This document shows positions 10,102 to 22,957 of a DNA stretch of 64,000 bases, one piece after another (position 1 is the first letter of the stretch; each line of letters opens with the position of its first letter). Location of the stretch: assembly GCA_033297205.1 (NCBI GenBank), contig MU859150.1, positions 1 through 64,000 of the forward strand. Direction: 5' to 3'. A model generated the notes under the pieces. It made no database searches. It was not told where the DNA came from and worked only from the letters and a program-made list of their open reading frames with translations. The translations under genes were made by a program, and so were the position numbers. Source of the stretch: Pseudoneurospora amorphoporcata. Its lineage: Eukaryota > Ascomycota > Sordariomycetes > Sordariales > Sordariaceae.

Positions 10102-13100
10102 TCATCTTGCCTTGCCTTCATCCTCCTTGGCAGCCTTACACACAACACAGCCCCCAACGATCCGATCCCTCAACAACCTCGCGTGCGTCACCTTTGCGCC
10201 AACCAAATGCGCGCTCCTTTCCTCCATACCTCCCAGCAACACATCGGCATCCACCGTCTTTCCTGGATTCAGCGCCTCGAGCAAATGCGGCAAGTGGAAG
10301 ACGTGTCCGCAAGCGAAGCCGACCAGCGTGTCTGTTTCGTAGGTGGTGAAGGGGGAGAGACACTGGGCGCAGTGGCCTGCTTGGTACTTCTTGGCAGCGG
10401 GTTTGGGACGGCGGTGGGTTGGAGTTGACGGAGTGGGTGGTGGCTGCTGGGATGCAGCGGCGGGGGAGTTGATGCCGGAGGAGGAAGGTGGTTTCTCGGT
10501 CAAGGGTTGCGTCGGGATATCGGTTGGCTGGACGTCGACATGTTCGCCTCCTTCCTTGACCCCAACCTGGAACTTGACGCCCTTGCGCTGCCCGTTTCGC
10601 AGGGTGTTCATAGCCGCTGCGACTTCGCTTCTGAGCACGCGGCTGACGCCCTCCGAGATGGAGTACTGGATCTCGTGTTCCTTCATGATATGTCTTATTC
10701 CTTCCCTGAGTCCTGGGATCTGTAGCCCCTCGGGTATCCGTCTGACGAGCGTGATCGGGTTGATGGCTGTCCCCACCTCCTCGAGCAGGGCGCGGATGAA
10801 CTTGGGCTTGTCCATCGAGTACTCGAGCAGATCTTCCCAAAGGTCGGGGTCGTCTTGTTCCTTGGCGAACGCGATGGCGCGGGAGACGTCGCCGAGGCGC
10901 TCGATAATGAGGTAGAGGGCTCGTTTCATCTGGCCGGTCTTGGAGTAGAGGTATACGAGCTCGGGGATGTAGTTGCGCGTTTCGCATTCGTGTGCGGCCT
11001 AGGACACAGAGTGGTCAGTAAATGAGAGACATCAAACAAGGGAAACAAGGGGAACTAACCTTCTCAAATGCATACGCCGTGGATGTCCGCAAGAACTGGT
11101 TGAGCAGTGGCTGATCGTAGATGGCAAAGAGGTGGACGGCCAGGTCGGCGAACTGGTCCACCATGGTGCGACTATCGAGGACCAGACGGGCGAGAGACTC
11201 ATGCGTGTGTTCGTGGATGCCCTCGCCACGCCAGAGACCACGCAGGTAAAAGTAGGTGTAGAGCTTCAGGTCCTTCTCCTGCAACTGCGACACCACAAGA
11301 TCCGGCTTCACCAACCCATGCTGCGCCTCGTCGACCAGCAGCGAGATGGCCTCACTAGTAGCCTGCTCAAGCTGTTCCTTGGTCATCTTGACGAGCTTGT
11401 CCTGCGGCACGCGAAGTCCGATGAAGCTGGGAATATCATCCGCCACCGCTTCAGCCAGATGCCCATCCTTGATCAGTCGCATCGCCGAGTCGGCATCTTG
11501 CAACTTGATGTAACATCTGAGCGCCTCCTTGGTCCGCCCGCTAGCCTCGTGCAACTTGGCCAGACTCTCCATGACGATGCGCCAATCTCTTCCTACTTCG
11601 CCATCCTCGACGCTGTCTTCTCGGACATCACGGTATTTGAGCTGGTTCTCCAGGGCAGTGATGATGGTGACAACGTCAAACAGATCCGATGGCCATCGTT
11701 CCAGCAGCTGTCTGAATCGGGGCTTGCTAACCTGAAGGTAATGGCCAAGCACGACTTCGTAGATGGTTCCGGGAATGGGCGGTCGTGTTCGCTCGGTCGG
11801 GATGTAGTTGACAATGTCGTCAAACTTGTTGGCGCCGGCAAAGGTCCAGACCCATTTCTCCCAGCGGTCGGGGGTGCCGAGGACTTTGCCGCAAATCTGG
11901 CCGGCGTGAGTCCAGTCGTTTGCTTCGACCAGTTCTTGGATCCAGAGTTCGCCGATGCGCCGCTTTTCCTTTTCGGCGAGAGAGAAATGGCTGCGCATGC
12001 CGTCCATGACGGAGGCGGTGTCGTCATCAAAGTCATCGCTCTGGGTTCGGACGGGACTTTCAGAGCCGCCTAGCTCGGATGCCCGGTCTGTGGCAGCCAC
12101 GATCTCGGGATGTTCGTCGACCAGCTCCCAAGCTTGTCTGTATTGCTGGCGCTCTAGCAACCAACCCAGGTGATCGGCCAAGTCTCTCTTGGTTGCCAAG
12201 ATGCAGTCGTATGGGCTGTGGATGAAGATCTTGATACCTGGCTTGTTGAGGTTCGGATGGAGAGCAGTGCGAGGTCCTCCCTTCAATGCCGTGTTGATGC
12301 CGCCCATGTAGCTCGACGGGGCCTCGTCACTCTCCCTGCTCTTGATGCTGGCGCCCGAACTGAAAAGCGACTTGGGGTTCAGTGCAGCGTTGAGGCCGGT
12401 GAGGCCAACGTTGAGGCCAACGTTGAGCATGTCGGTACCGAAGCCAGCCAAAGTCTCCAAGGTGCCTTTGTTGGCGGCAGAGGCGGCTACGTTGCGAGCT
12501 GGAAGAACACCGAGGTGGTAATCGCTGGCAGTCAGTCGTTCGAAGCGGCTGACGCTGAGTGCGTCCTTGTCAATCTCGGCCTGGGACGTCAAGTCAATCA
12601 GGCGCAGTTCTGGTGGCGGGTTGTTTTGTCTGCGCTTGATCCCGCCGGATGGTTGGCTTCCTGTAGATGCTATTGATGCGGTGTGCTTGTGGCCTGGAGC
12701 GACATTGTCGAATTCCTCGTCTTCGTCTTCGTCTGGTAAGCAGTATGCGAGTACTAACAGCAGGTTTTGGGTATATAGCGAAAGGCCGGAAATGATGCAA
12801 TCCATTCGAAGTCTGGAGCCAGGTTAGTTTGGTCAACAACACAGCCAGAAAGCACAACTTACAGCTTTACAATCTCTGCCCGTCCAGCGGACCTTTCCCC
12901 AGCGTGTTTGCCGACGCCCATGCCACCGGGATGGACGTGGATGAACCATATATTGCCTCCCCATCCTACAACCAGTCTCTCAATCTTCTTGTCGGTCTTT
13001 TGCTGTTGTTGCTTCAAGATGGCAGCCGCAGGCGAAGCCGGCACCTCTTTCTGGCCCTTGCCTGGCTCATCAGGCTCGATGGACAGCTCGTCGATCCACT

Positions 13101-14353
13101 CAGCACGACCTTTCCAGACGCTGGCCATGGTATCCCACTCGTCTGTTTGCGGCCGATCGATGTGACCAATTCGCTTCCATGCATCTTCTTGGTCGGCACT
13201 TTCGAGATAAAGCTTCGTTCGCATGATCTTGATACCGTGCTCGTTCAACCACACGACATATTTCCCGGATAGCGACCACTTGATGGTATTGATGGTACCC
13301 TCGCCCGAGTGTAAAACGGTATCCTTGCCGGACCCAGCGCCCACCATGTTCCCGAGCCATCCTGCCGCCTGAGCCGCGGCTCCTGTCGTAGTGGCCGTAC
13401 TCTTGCCTTGTGGCGCGCCGACGGTCAGGATTAGCTGTCCAGCCAGGCCACCAGACAGATAGGTCCTGTCGTTCTTGTAATCGGGAGAGAGGGCGACAGC
13501 TTGTACGGGTCGGGCAAAGTTGCGGAGAGTGACATCCTTGACATCGATCAGCGACTGGACGCAAATGTTGCCATCCATAGAGGAGGTCGCGATGTGGATG
13601 TTGTTGGAGGGGGTGTTGGGGACTCCATGAGCTTGTGCGTCTCGTTTGCGTGCGGCCGAGGCTGGGTTGGTCTGGTGATGGGGTTCGTTGGCAACGCTCC
13701 CAGGGCGCAAGGGACTGTTTGTCTGGGAGAAGACTCGGGTGAGGGGTTTCGGGTCCAAGGTCTGGAGAGGTGGCGGGTATGGCGATATGGAGAGACTGGT
13801 GACGGAGGCGGCGTGGGCGTGGTAGACGCGTAGGGACTGGAAGGCGGGCAATTGGAGAACGTGGATGTTGCCGTTATGGGTTCCTACTATCTGGTGTAGC
13901 CATATGACAAGTCAGCAAAGTGTCGCAATGTGTACATGACAGGCATGGGTGGTTCTGTCTGACCATCTTGTCGCCAGCCGTCAAGAAAGCGCTTGTCGCG
14001 TCGCCATTCCGATACAACGGCCCGAGGTGCTGGGTGAGTCGGGCATATTTGAGTCTTGGTTCCTCGTCTTCTTCCTCCTCCTCGTCATCGTCATCATCGT
14101 CCTCCTCGGTCTCTTCCTCCTCTCCATGGTCCTCCGACCCTTCTTCCTCTACCGTAATGCCGGATGCCCCATCTGTGCCCGTTCCCGTCGCGGTTGCCGT
14201 CGAGGTAGTGGTGGTAGTGGTGCCAATGGTGCTGCCGATGGATCGCTTGGGCCGGGTTCTGGGAGAGGTGACGATGGTGGTTGCGGGCGTGGTGTCGGCG
14301 GTGGTGGTGTTTGCGGTGGAAGAGTCGCCTGTCTCCGGCGGGACCTGCGTCAT
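10102..14353 (-). CDS. vps41: VPS41, HOPS vacuolar tethering complex subunit
   Basis: Four exons: 14353-13964, 13890-12863, 12812-11060 and 10998-10102, joining in frame to 1355 residues. The start at 14353 (CCAACATGACG) is preferred over an in-frame ATG at 14458. An N-terminal extension of about 130 residues is Thr-rich, then strongly acidic (DDDDDDEEEEEDEE). A WD40-like beta-propeller begins at GTHNGNIHVL and runs past 500 residues, then alpha-solenoid clathrin-type repeats, then a C-terminal RING-like domain (CAQC...CGHVFH...GGCVVC). This is the standard Vps41 order. The HOPS complex tethers late endosomes and vacuoles before fusion and serves the AP-3 route. Intron 1 uses a rare GTCAGA donor, and the 50-nt second intron is close to the lower size limit. 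Confidence 0.92.
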
Positions 14354-15118
14354 GTTGGTTGGAGGCGAGTCTCCCTTGGTATCATGGCGTAGCTGGTGAC
14401 GGATCTGATTGATGTCGGGAAGTGTTGAGAATGGAGTTGCGCCTAGGTATGGCTGCAAGGCGCTATTCGTTGGGTTCCTAGGTCTGGGCTAGTGTAGTCG
14501 CTGCTGCAAGTCGGGTGTTCGTTATAGAGCCGGGAACGGAGTGGAGGAGGACCGCTACGTCAGTAAGGGCAGGTCCACAGTGGAGTGGTAAACGCTTATG
14601 CCAGAAACTCGCTGAAAGAGAGAGGCCTGACATGGAGTGGGAACAAGTCAGACAAGAAACCATTTCAAAATCTGAGGACGTTATGAAGCATTTTGTGATA
14701 TGCATCCTTCTAAACCACTTGCGAAACGGTGCGCATCTTCTCTCATCTGTCTCCCTCTAGGCAGCTGAATAACATCAGCCTGGTGACCAACAGTCCAACA
14801 CCTGGCATATGCGTTTAGAAATAAGCGAGCACAGACCATACCTCCAAAGTTACATCTGTGGAGAGCTGCAGGTGCACGACATGAGGTGCCCGGCAGTCGC
14901 GTCTCACAGCGCTGTCAGACGCGATTTCCAGTGGTGTTGACGCTGCTGAGAGCTTCCACCATCCCGCCTTGAACTTCTCCTTCCAAACAAAACCTATGCG
15001 CCAGCTTCCATCGCAACCACCGTGACTTTCAGCCTGGACTCAGTCCTCACTCAGCTATGGCTATTGAATTTCTTCTTCTTTTTCCTCGAGCAAACGGCCC
15101 TGTGATTTGACGACAGAC
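14354..15118. promoter_or_regulatory. Bidirectional promoter region of vps41 and apc1
   Basis: The 765 bp between the two start codons must hold both 5' untranslated regions and promoters. A pyrimidine-rich run (TTTCTTCTTCTTTTTCCTC, about 15070-15089) precedes the apc1 start. I see no TATA box, as is common for housekeeping genes. Confidence 0.5.
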
Positions 15119-18100
15119 ATGATGGCGGCGGCCACTTCGCTGGGAGTCCACCAGCCCATCGGACTGCGCCATGCCATCGACGAAGGCTTCCTCCCTCGGA
15201 ACCCTCCCTCCTCGTCCTACAATTGGGAGATATTCGTCGACCGACAGGCCCACGCCGAGTGCGAGGACGAGCTGTTGACCACGGCGACCTGCGTCATCTG
15301 GTCCCGCGGCGGCATCTTTCGAAAGAGCTTCAGATTCGACATGGAGAACGAACAAGTCACCCAAGCTCTCCTCACCTATTTCCCTACCTCGACAGACTCC
15401 CACCCCATTGCCAACGCTGCCTCTCCCGAACAAGAGAAACCCGATGCGAAACCACTTCTTGCCCGAGCTCTGGTCGTCTTCCTCAAGACCCAAGCCCACA
15501 TCTACTTCCTCTCCGGGACCAGCCATGTCGTCCATATGCCCTTCGAGGTCGAGTCCGCCTGCGCCGCTCCCATCGGCGTCATCATCCAACGGAAACAGCG
15601 AGCCAACAATACCCTGCCCGTAACCTTGCGACTGCCCAAGGTCCCGCCCAACTCCTTCGTCTCGCCACAGCCCCCGTCCAACTTCAGCCATACCGCCGCC
15701 GAATTCTCCATCCAAGGTCTACGACGACCCAAGACGCTCCCTTTGAAGCTGAGCAACACCCTGGAGAACATGTGGCAACCACCCATGGAGACCCCCGACA
15801 GTCCTTGGCCCCGTCTTGTGTGTTTGACAGACCCCTTACTCGAGATCGGCTTGGTAGTGGCCCATCAGGAAAAACAAAAGCCAAACAAGAGACGTCAGGG
15901 AAGCTCTCCCACCTCCAACTTTCTCAGTCCCGCCGAAGAGATTGTCCATGTCGAAGCGATCGAGATACCCGGCTATGCCTCTTCCTCCCAGGCCGAAGCC
16001 TGCATTGCTGTTACCGTTAACAGAGAAAACAGCATGTACAGCGTCTGGCGCCTGACCTTTTTGGAAAACGAGGATCCCTTCATTGGCAAGAGAAAAAAGA
16101 AACCCGTCAAGTCCACTCGCAGACGCAGTTCCATGGCCCCCGGCATGCCTAGTGGTGCCAGCACCCCCATCCACCCCACCATCAGAGATAGCTTCGGTGC
16201 TCCTCTTCCCGGAAAAAAGCCACGGAAAAGTGTCAGGATCGACGAGATGGAAAAGGAAAAGCACAAGGGCCGGGCGCTTGAGGGTGTCTTGAACTCTCTA
16301 GACCCCCAGAAGACTAATGACGCCGCCCGCAGACAGTCTCGGCGGGTAAGCTCTCTGTTGGCCAGGGCTGACTTGTCGGCATCCCAAGAGAGGGCGGGTT
16401 TCTCCGAGCAAACACTACTGCATGCTGGTAGGAGGGGAGATTCATTAGGCAATCAACGGACACGGATGAGCGGCGCCTATGGCGGCCTACATGTTGGCAA
16501 CTCGTTCAATCAGGGCCTCAACAGTCTCGCCGAAGCGCCTGTCGACTCTCTACTGGAGGAGCTCCGTGCTGGTGGTGACTTTGAAGGCTTCCACAACATG
16601 GGCTTGGACGATCACGAGTTCGAAGGACTAGCCCACGAGATGCTCTTCACAAAGGTTCACACCTTTCCCATGGACAACGCCAACGTCCGCTACTCCCTGG
16701 CCAACAAGCCAGCCAAGACGCAGTCCAAAGTATTCATCCTCGTTGGCCCTCCTACTGCCACTGACGAGCAGGGCCGCGTACAGATTCTTGTTGGTATCCA
16801 GGATCTTGTCGACAAGAGATTGCAGCTCTTGACTTTGCACGTTCCGCATCCCGTCCCGGGTTCAACCGCCGAGCCAGCCACCTCCAAGATTCCCATGGTC
16901 TTTAGCGGCGAACTTCGAAGGGCGCAAAACGTCATTGACTCGTGTAAGATCTCGGATGGAGACGAACAGACCATCCTCATTCTCTCCGAAGATAAAGCCG
17001 GTGACAGAGAGCTGAGCTTGCAGTCTCCATGGAGGGAGTTCACCACAGTGGATGCGACTCTCGTTCTGCTTGACGATGTCAACAACCTCAGCTACTCGGG
17101 GACTCATAGAACGATGACGGCGTCTTTGGGGCCCAAGCCAGACGGGATTCGCCTGTCTCAGATCCGCATTGGTGCATTGTGCCACAGTTCTCCCCGTGGA
17201 GTGATCGATCTAATGGACAAGGACGGGGCATTCCATCGCCTCCGACTCAAGCTTCGCCCATCCTCTTCCCAGGTCCGCAAGGCCTTGGACGTTTGCAAAA
17301 GTGTTTTCCCTGCTTCGCATGCCGATCGACTGCTGGCGGGTTGGTGGCATACTACACAATGGCTTAACCGTCAGGAAGTAGCCAGCACCACCCCCGACAG
17401 AGAATGGTCTTCTTTTGTCGTCTTGTTGCTGGCGAGCTTCGTTGCTCTTGGGCATACGAACGAGGCATCGCTGGCCCGGGTTGGCCATGGCGTCCGTGAT
17501 CTTGGGCCTACCAGTAGCTGGGAAGCCATGGAACTTTACGCCACCCCGGCGGCATCTGCTGATGCACCATGGATGCGGAACCGAGGTTGGAACTTCCTGC
17601 TGGAGGATGGCCTTGTTGACACCATGACATCAAGCCAAAGCCCGCAGCCACCGAGTTTCATGGCTCGTCATATCGAGCTTGCAAAGGGTTACATAGCATC
17701 TGATGAAGGCATGGCAGCGTTTGGTGCTAATGGCTACCTTCCAACAGCCGTCGAGAGGGATCGCGACAGTCGCAATAAGGCAGCCTGGAGCATGATGCTT
17801 GCGCTTCACCTCCTCGTGGAAGAACAGACATTGAGTGTCTTGTCCCCTGAAGAAGTCTCGCCTGGCCAGAGTGATATTAGGGCGCTACTCTGGCAGCTTG
17901 CGAGATGGCTTGGATGGCAGCAGTACGAGGAGCTCTACAGCCTGGGTCTGCAGGCAGATCTCGGCACCGATGATGATTCAGGTATGTCGGTTGATCCACG
18001 GCACTAGATTTCCTTGACTGACCGATTGACAGCTTCTCTTTCTCGGCTGGCGATTCCTCCGCCCGCTTTCAATCCTTGCGTCTTGACCTGGATCCGGCAG

Positions 18101-21100
18101 CGTTTCACCACCGATGATGGCCCCGATTTTCTTACGCTTCCACAAGTCTATGCTGCCGCCACCTCTGACGTCCGTGCAAGCAGTCCAAGGGAACGGGCCT
18201 GGCGTGACATGACTCCACGCACCTTCATGTTCAAGAAGCTCTTTGAGCTCCTAAAATCAGCCAAGGACCGTTTCGAAGCAGTGGCAGCCATGCATGCCTC
18301 CGGTTTCACTCCTCAGATCATGGAGACATTACCAGAAGCCATCCTGACACCCTTACAAGACTTCATCTGCATCTGTCAGCCTAGCCCTCCTTTGTCTTGG
18401 CCCACTGAGCTGCTCAAGCTGGTCAACCGCACCGATGTCAGCACCATTCTCAAGCAAGTCAAGGTGTCCAAGGCGATAGTGTCAGAACTTCAGCCACCTT
18501 CTCACACGGCGAGATGGGACTTTCGTATGCTGTGTCAGCATTTGGACGACTTGCAAGAACATGGTGAGGACGCTGATAATGCCTCGGAGAGGCAACTGGT
18601 CGTTCGTACTTTGTTCAGAGAGGACAGGAGACTCAATGAGGCCCAGAACCTGTTGTCTTCGGGCAAGTCACGCGTGCTCCGACTTGATCCTAAACCAGAT
18701 TGGTCTGAGTCTGAGTACCTGGAGAAGCAAAAGGAGTTGGTTACCACGGTTGCGACCAGCACGCTTGCTATCCCACCTGGACGTGGCTTGCTGTACTACT
18801 CGTTGCGGTACCCGTTACTCACCCAGAAGTACCACATCAGTGGTTTCAACCTTGGATGCATCATACGACCTACCAACAACACGGTCAGTGTCGACAAGAG
18901 TCAGTTCACCGAGGAAAAGATCAACTGGGCTTTCTTCCATCAGGGTGTTGCCGGCGGACTTGCGATATCGCCACAAGCCAAAGGCATCGACACCTCTTGG
19001 ATCCTCTACAACAAGCCCGGTCAAGACCTCAGCAACCGACACGCCGGCTTTCTGCTCGCTCTCGGTCTGAACGGTCATCTCAAGTCAGTGGCCAAGTGGG
19101 TAGCGTTTAAGTACCTTACCCCCAAGCACACCATGACTTCCATCGGCCTTCTCCTCGGTCTCGCCGCCTCGTACATCGGGACCATGGACTCTCTCATCAC
19201 CAGACTGCTGTCAGTCCACGTCACTCGCATGCTCCCCCGCGGTGCTGCAGAACTGAACCTCTCCAAGCACACCCAGACTAGCGGCATCATGGGCATCGGT
19301 CTAGTTTACTGCAACAGCCAACACCGGCGTATGAGCGAAATCATGATGTCGGAGATCGAGCACGTTGAAGACGGCGAGGAAGAAGATCCCCTCCGCGATG
19401 AGTCCTACCGCCTCGCAGCCGGCTTCGCTTTGGGCTTCATCAATCTTGGCAAAGGCAATGATCTCAAAGGCTTGCGCGACATGCGTCTCACCGAGAAGCT
19501 GCTCACCATCGCCACGGCCACCAAGCGTGTTGAACTCGTGCACGTCCTGGACCGCTCCGCTGCCGCCGCTGTTGTTGCGGTTGCCTTGATCTTTATGAAG
19601 TCCGAGGATCATATCGTGGCACGGAAGATCGACGTCCCTGATACCGTGCTGCAATTTGACTACGTCCGTCCTGACATTCTCCTTCTCCGCACCATGGCCA
19701 AGCACATCATCCTCTGGAAGGGCATCACACCTTCCTTCCCTTGGATCAAGTCAGGGCTTCCACTGGAGTACCAACCTCGTCACCGTTTGACCTCCACCAC
19801 TCGTTTACAAAGCAAGGACCTCCCTTTCTTTTCTATCCTCGCCGGCCTGTGCTTCGCTCTAGGCTTGCGCTTCGCCGGGTCAGGAAATATCCAGGTTCGC
19901 GATCTGTTGGTGCACTACCTGGATGAGTTCATCCGCTTGGTCTCAATGCCGAAGAGCAACTTTGACGCGGAACTCGCTCGCTCAAACGCGCGCATGTGCA
20001 TGGACATGTTAGCCCTTTCCTGTGCGACGGTGATGGCGGGCACCGGCGATCTGGTGATCCTCCGCAGACTGCGGGCGCTGCATGGGAGGGATGACAAGGA
20101 AACCACGTACGGCAGTCATATGGCTTGTCACATGGCTATCGGAGCCTTGTTTCTCGGTTACGGCACTGCTACCTTTGGGAACAGTGACCTGGCCGTCGCG
20201 GCACTGATTGTGGCCTTCTATCCCATCTTTCCCGCAACGGTTCAGGATAACAGAGCTCACTTGCAGGCCTTCCGCCACTTTTGGGTGCTGGGTACAGACC
20301 CCCGCTGTCTTGTCGCCAAGGACGGGGCCACTGGTCAGAGTCTGACCGTCCCCGTTCTCGTCTTCCTGAGAGGTAACAGCCCATCAGCTCGTGCCGCCGC
20401 AGCGAACTCGGCCGTTGACTCGCCCTTTGAGACCTCCTCGTCCGACGGTGTCGTTATCCGCCGCCAAACCCCTTGCCTGCTACCACCCCTAGACGACGTC
20501 CTACGTGTGACGACAGATGCTGGGCAGCAGGGCTACTGGAACCTGACCATCGACTTTGAGACGAACCCGAGCTTGGTGGAACAATTCAAGGAGAACCAGA
20601 TGCTGTGTTTGAGGAGGAGGCCAGCATTTGAGGCCCCGTTTCCCGCTACTTTGCGGGCTTTGGGTCGTGGGATGGGTCCACTCGCGGAGGATGGACAGCA
20701 GAGGGATCCGTTCGAGTGGGTGTTTGGCCTGGGTGATGACGCAGACGGTAGTGGCTTGGAGGACATAAGTGGCACGGGTGGCGATGCTGCCGATGCGAAT
20801 AGACACGGCATGGACAACGGGCTTGGAGGGTTGGCGAAATTGACCCACGCTGAACGAGCGGTGGTCATGGACCGCCTTGGCTCTGGCGGCGGTGTAGGCG
20901 AGGGCGAAGGGGCGACGACTTTTGTCGATGCCCGTCTTGTGCTTGAGAACGATCTCAGCAGAGGCGGCATGCCGAGTCGAGAGAAACTTCTTGGTCTCCG
21001 GCTGCTGTTCGAATGGATGGAGCGGCGGCAATCTTTGTCTGCTCAGTCTCCTGCGTCTGTTGCTCTACCTGCTTTGGCTACAGTGCCCGAAACCCCAGTG

Positions 21101-21379
21101 ACGGATGGCACGACAGCGGGAAGGACAACTGGGAAGGGAAAGACCAAGGCCCGAGCAGGACATGCAGGGCATGGGCCTACGACGAGGAGTAAAGGCAAAG
21201 GCAAGAAGGTGTCTGTAGAAGAGGAGAAGGAGCATGGTGTACCGAACTGGGATGAGATGCGCGAGGGACATGGTCCTGGAGCGGGATCATGGTCGGGAAA
21301 TAATTGGTGGATGAGGGATAGTGTTATTGAGGATTTGAAGGGAAGGGCTTGGCTGGTTGGGCGAGAGGGCGAGGCCTGA
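15119..21379 (+). CDS. apc1: APC1/BimE, anaphase-promoting complex scaffold subunit
   Basis: Two exons: 15119-17981 and 18033-21379, split by a 51-nt intron (GTATGT...GACAG, branch CTGAC), giving 2069 residues. The first ATG is at 15119; ATG 15122 follows at once and has the better context. The N-terminus (GLRHAIDEGFLP...NWEIFVDRQAHAE...VIWSRGGIFRKSFRF) and the middle (LRYPLLTQKYHISGFNLG, NKPGQDLSNRHAGFLLALGLNGHLK, HTMTSIGLLLGLAASYIGTMD) match fungal Apc1/BimE with its PC-repeat toroid. APC1 scaffolds the ubiquitin ligase that triggers anaphase and mitotic exit in the nucleus. The C-terminus (about residues 1900-2069) is low-complexity, with a basic RTTGKGKTKAR stretch. Length is normal for the family. 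Confidence 0.94.
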
Positions 21380-21724
21380 TGAGTGATGTACATGGTCATT
21401 GAGTGATGAGTCATGGACTTGTGGTGGTGGCAGTTGGGAAATTGTCGGACATAAGGAATGTTTTTGGCGACGAACCAACTCGGAAACGTTATCGCTTACA
21501 TGTAGCTAGCTTGAACTCAAGACGAACATCAATGATTTCAAATTCATTCAGAGATACTACATCTCACATTGTTGTTAGGCGTGATTGACTCGAATAACCT
21601 TGAGAGATTCCAATGTCTTGACAACAACCCGCCTCTAACATTCTCGGCCACCTCCCGTCTACAAAGCCCAAATTTGTACCACTTCCACCTCCCTTAGCGG
21701 GTATCGATGTTGACATGGCAAATT
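21380..21724. other. Convergent intergenic gap
   Basis: These 345 bp separate the 3' ends of apc1 (+) and the PPxY protein gene (-). They can only hold the two 3' untranslated regions; no other feature is visible. Confidence 0.6.
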
Positions 21725-22957
21725 CTACAAGCTCCCCACCTTGATGGAAACAACAACTGCCCACCCCGTTAAACTCTCCCAGACGCCAAACTCGTTCTCC
21801 CTCCTAAACGTGACCTCCTCGGCCCTAACCGTCATAGTAATCCCATCGTCCTCCAACATTGCACCATGCCTAACAGGCGTGATGACCCGCTCCGTCGGTA
21901 GTGGTGGTGGTGGTGTCTGCGGATCCGACTTGGAAGATGATCTGCGGAAGAAGCTACCAAAGCCGGACTTCTTGGAGGAGGAAGGGGAAGTTGGGGTCTT
22001 GGGTGCTGCCTCGACGGCTGCTTGGACGGTTTTGCGGGCAAGTGTTGGCTCGGGACGTAGTAACAAGGCAATCCGACGGGCAAGGATGGGGGTGGTAAAC
22101 CAGTTCCATGTTTCCTCGGGACCCAACATGAAATGGGACATGGATCTAGAGCGAGATGGAGAGGATGATGATGAGGATGTCTTGCCGGTGGTCTCAAACC
22201 TTCCCCAGTCTCCAAAGGTGTAATCGCCGCCTGCATGTGACCGGGCTGGGCCCGAGCCGCACACGGAGCCCGCTGAATTGTTTCCAGTTCTATGTCCCTT
22301 CCGGTCCATGTCCACAGGTCCATGTCTCCCTTTTTCGTCGGGAGTCACGGCATGGATTTTATGTTGCTCGGGAGCATATGCAGCAGACACACAAACACAC
22401 ACAAGCTTGACTACCTCCCCCTCTTCCTCTTCCATTCTCTCATTTGCTCCATGTCCAGCCAGCTCCCACCCTTTATCATCCCTCTCGGCCCTCTTCCTCG
22501 CCAACTCTCTTCCCGTAGAGGTTTCGTACCCGGATGTGGACTCGACGCCCGGCAACGCCTCGGTCGGGACTAGCAACAATTCTGCCACCCGCGGGGTTTT
22601 GGGCAGGTTGACGACGTCGTCGATGAACCATTCGATATGCGGCACGCATTGCGCTGCCAAAATGGCTTCGCGGGATGACTGGGCCGTGGAGTGCGAGTGT
22701 TGAGCGGAGCGGAGGCGGGAAGGGAGGGTGCGGAGGTGGGTGGTTAGTGGGGATTCGCCGCTTGTTCGGATGCCTGTGGGGATCGGAACGGGAGCGGAAC
22801 CGGGACCCGGGACGGAGAATGTGGATGTAGTAGTGGATCGGGAGGGGCCCGAGGTGGAGCCGGTGGCTTCGGTGTAAGAGGGTGGGGGGAGGAGGTCCGG
22901 TTGAGATGCCATGGACGACATGGACTCGACGTTGGCGAGATGAGGTGTCTTGGACAT
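21725..22957 (-). CDS. Hypothetical protein with N-terminal PPxY motif
   Basis: Single exon, 410 residues; I do not recognise a named family. The start at 22957 follows a TCAACATG context; a later in-frame Met (residue 13) is possible. Near residue 25 there is PPPSYTEA, a PPxY motif of the type bound by WW domains of Nedd4/Rsp5 ubiquitin ligases. The first hundred residues are Ser/Thr/Pro-rich. A more ordered part follows (HIEWFIDDVVNLPKTPRVAELLLVPTEALPG), then a Ser/Arg-rich linker, WNWFTTPILARRIALLLRPEP, a GFGSFFRRSSSK stretch, and a C-terminal beta-rich segment (EVTFRRENEFGVWESLTGWAVVVSIKV). No signal peptide or membrane segment is visible. Codon use resembles that of its neighbours. It could be an arrestin-like or trafficking adaptor, but that is a guess from the PPxY motif only. 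Confidence 0.72.
   Translation of the reverse strand: MSKTPHLANVESMSSMASQPDLLPPPSYTEATGSTSGPSRSTTTSTFSVPGPGSAPVPIPTGIRTSGESPLTTHLRTLPSRLRSAQHSHSTAQSSREAILAAQCVPHIEWFIDDVVNLPKTPRVAELLLVPTEALPGVESTSGYETSTGRELARKRAERDDKGWELAGHGANERMEEEEGEVVKLVCVCVSAAYAPEQHKIHAVTPDEKGRHGPVDMDRKGHRTGNNSAGSVCGSGPARSHAGGDYTFGDWGRFETTGKTSSSSSSPSRSRSMSHFMLGPEETWNWFTTPILARRIALLLRPEPTLARKTVQAAVEAAPKTPTSPSSSKKSGFGSFFRRSSSKSDPQTPPPPLPTERVITPVRHGAMLEDDGITMTVRAEEVTFRRENEFGVWESLTGWAVVVSIKVGSL

Noticed and set aside
12730..12760. Possible extra intron in vps41 (GTTAGT...TTACCAG)
   Set aside because: The interval would be about 26 nt, too short to splice, and the read-through sequence is in frame and fits the family.
15107..15118. 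Upstream start for apc1 at 15107
   Set aside because: That codon is TTG, not ATG; the first ATG of the frame is at 15119.
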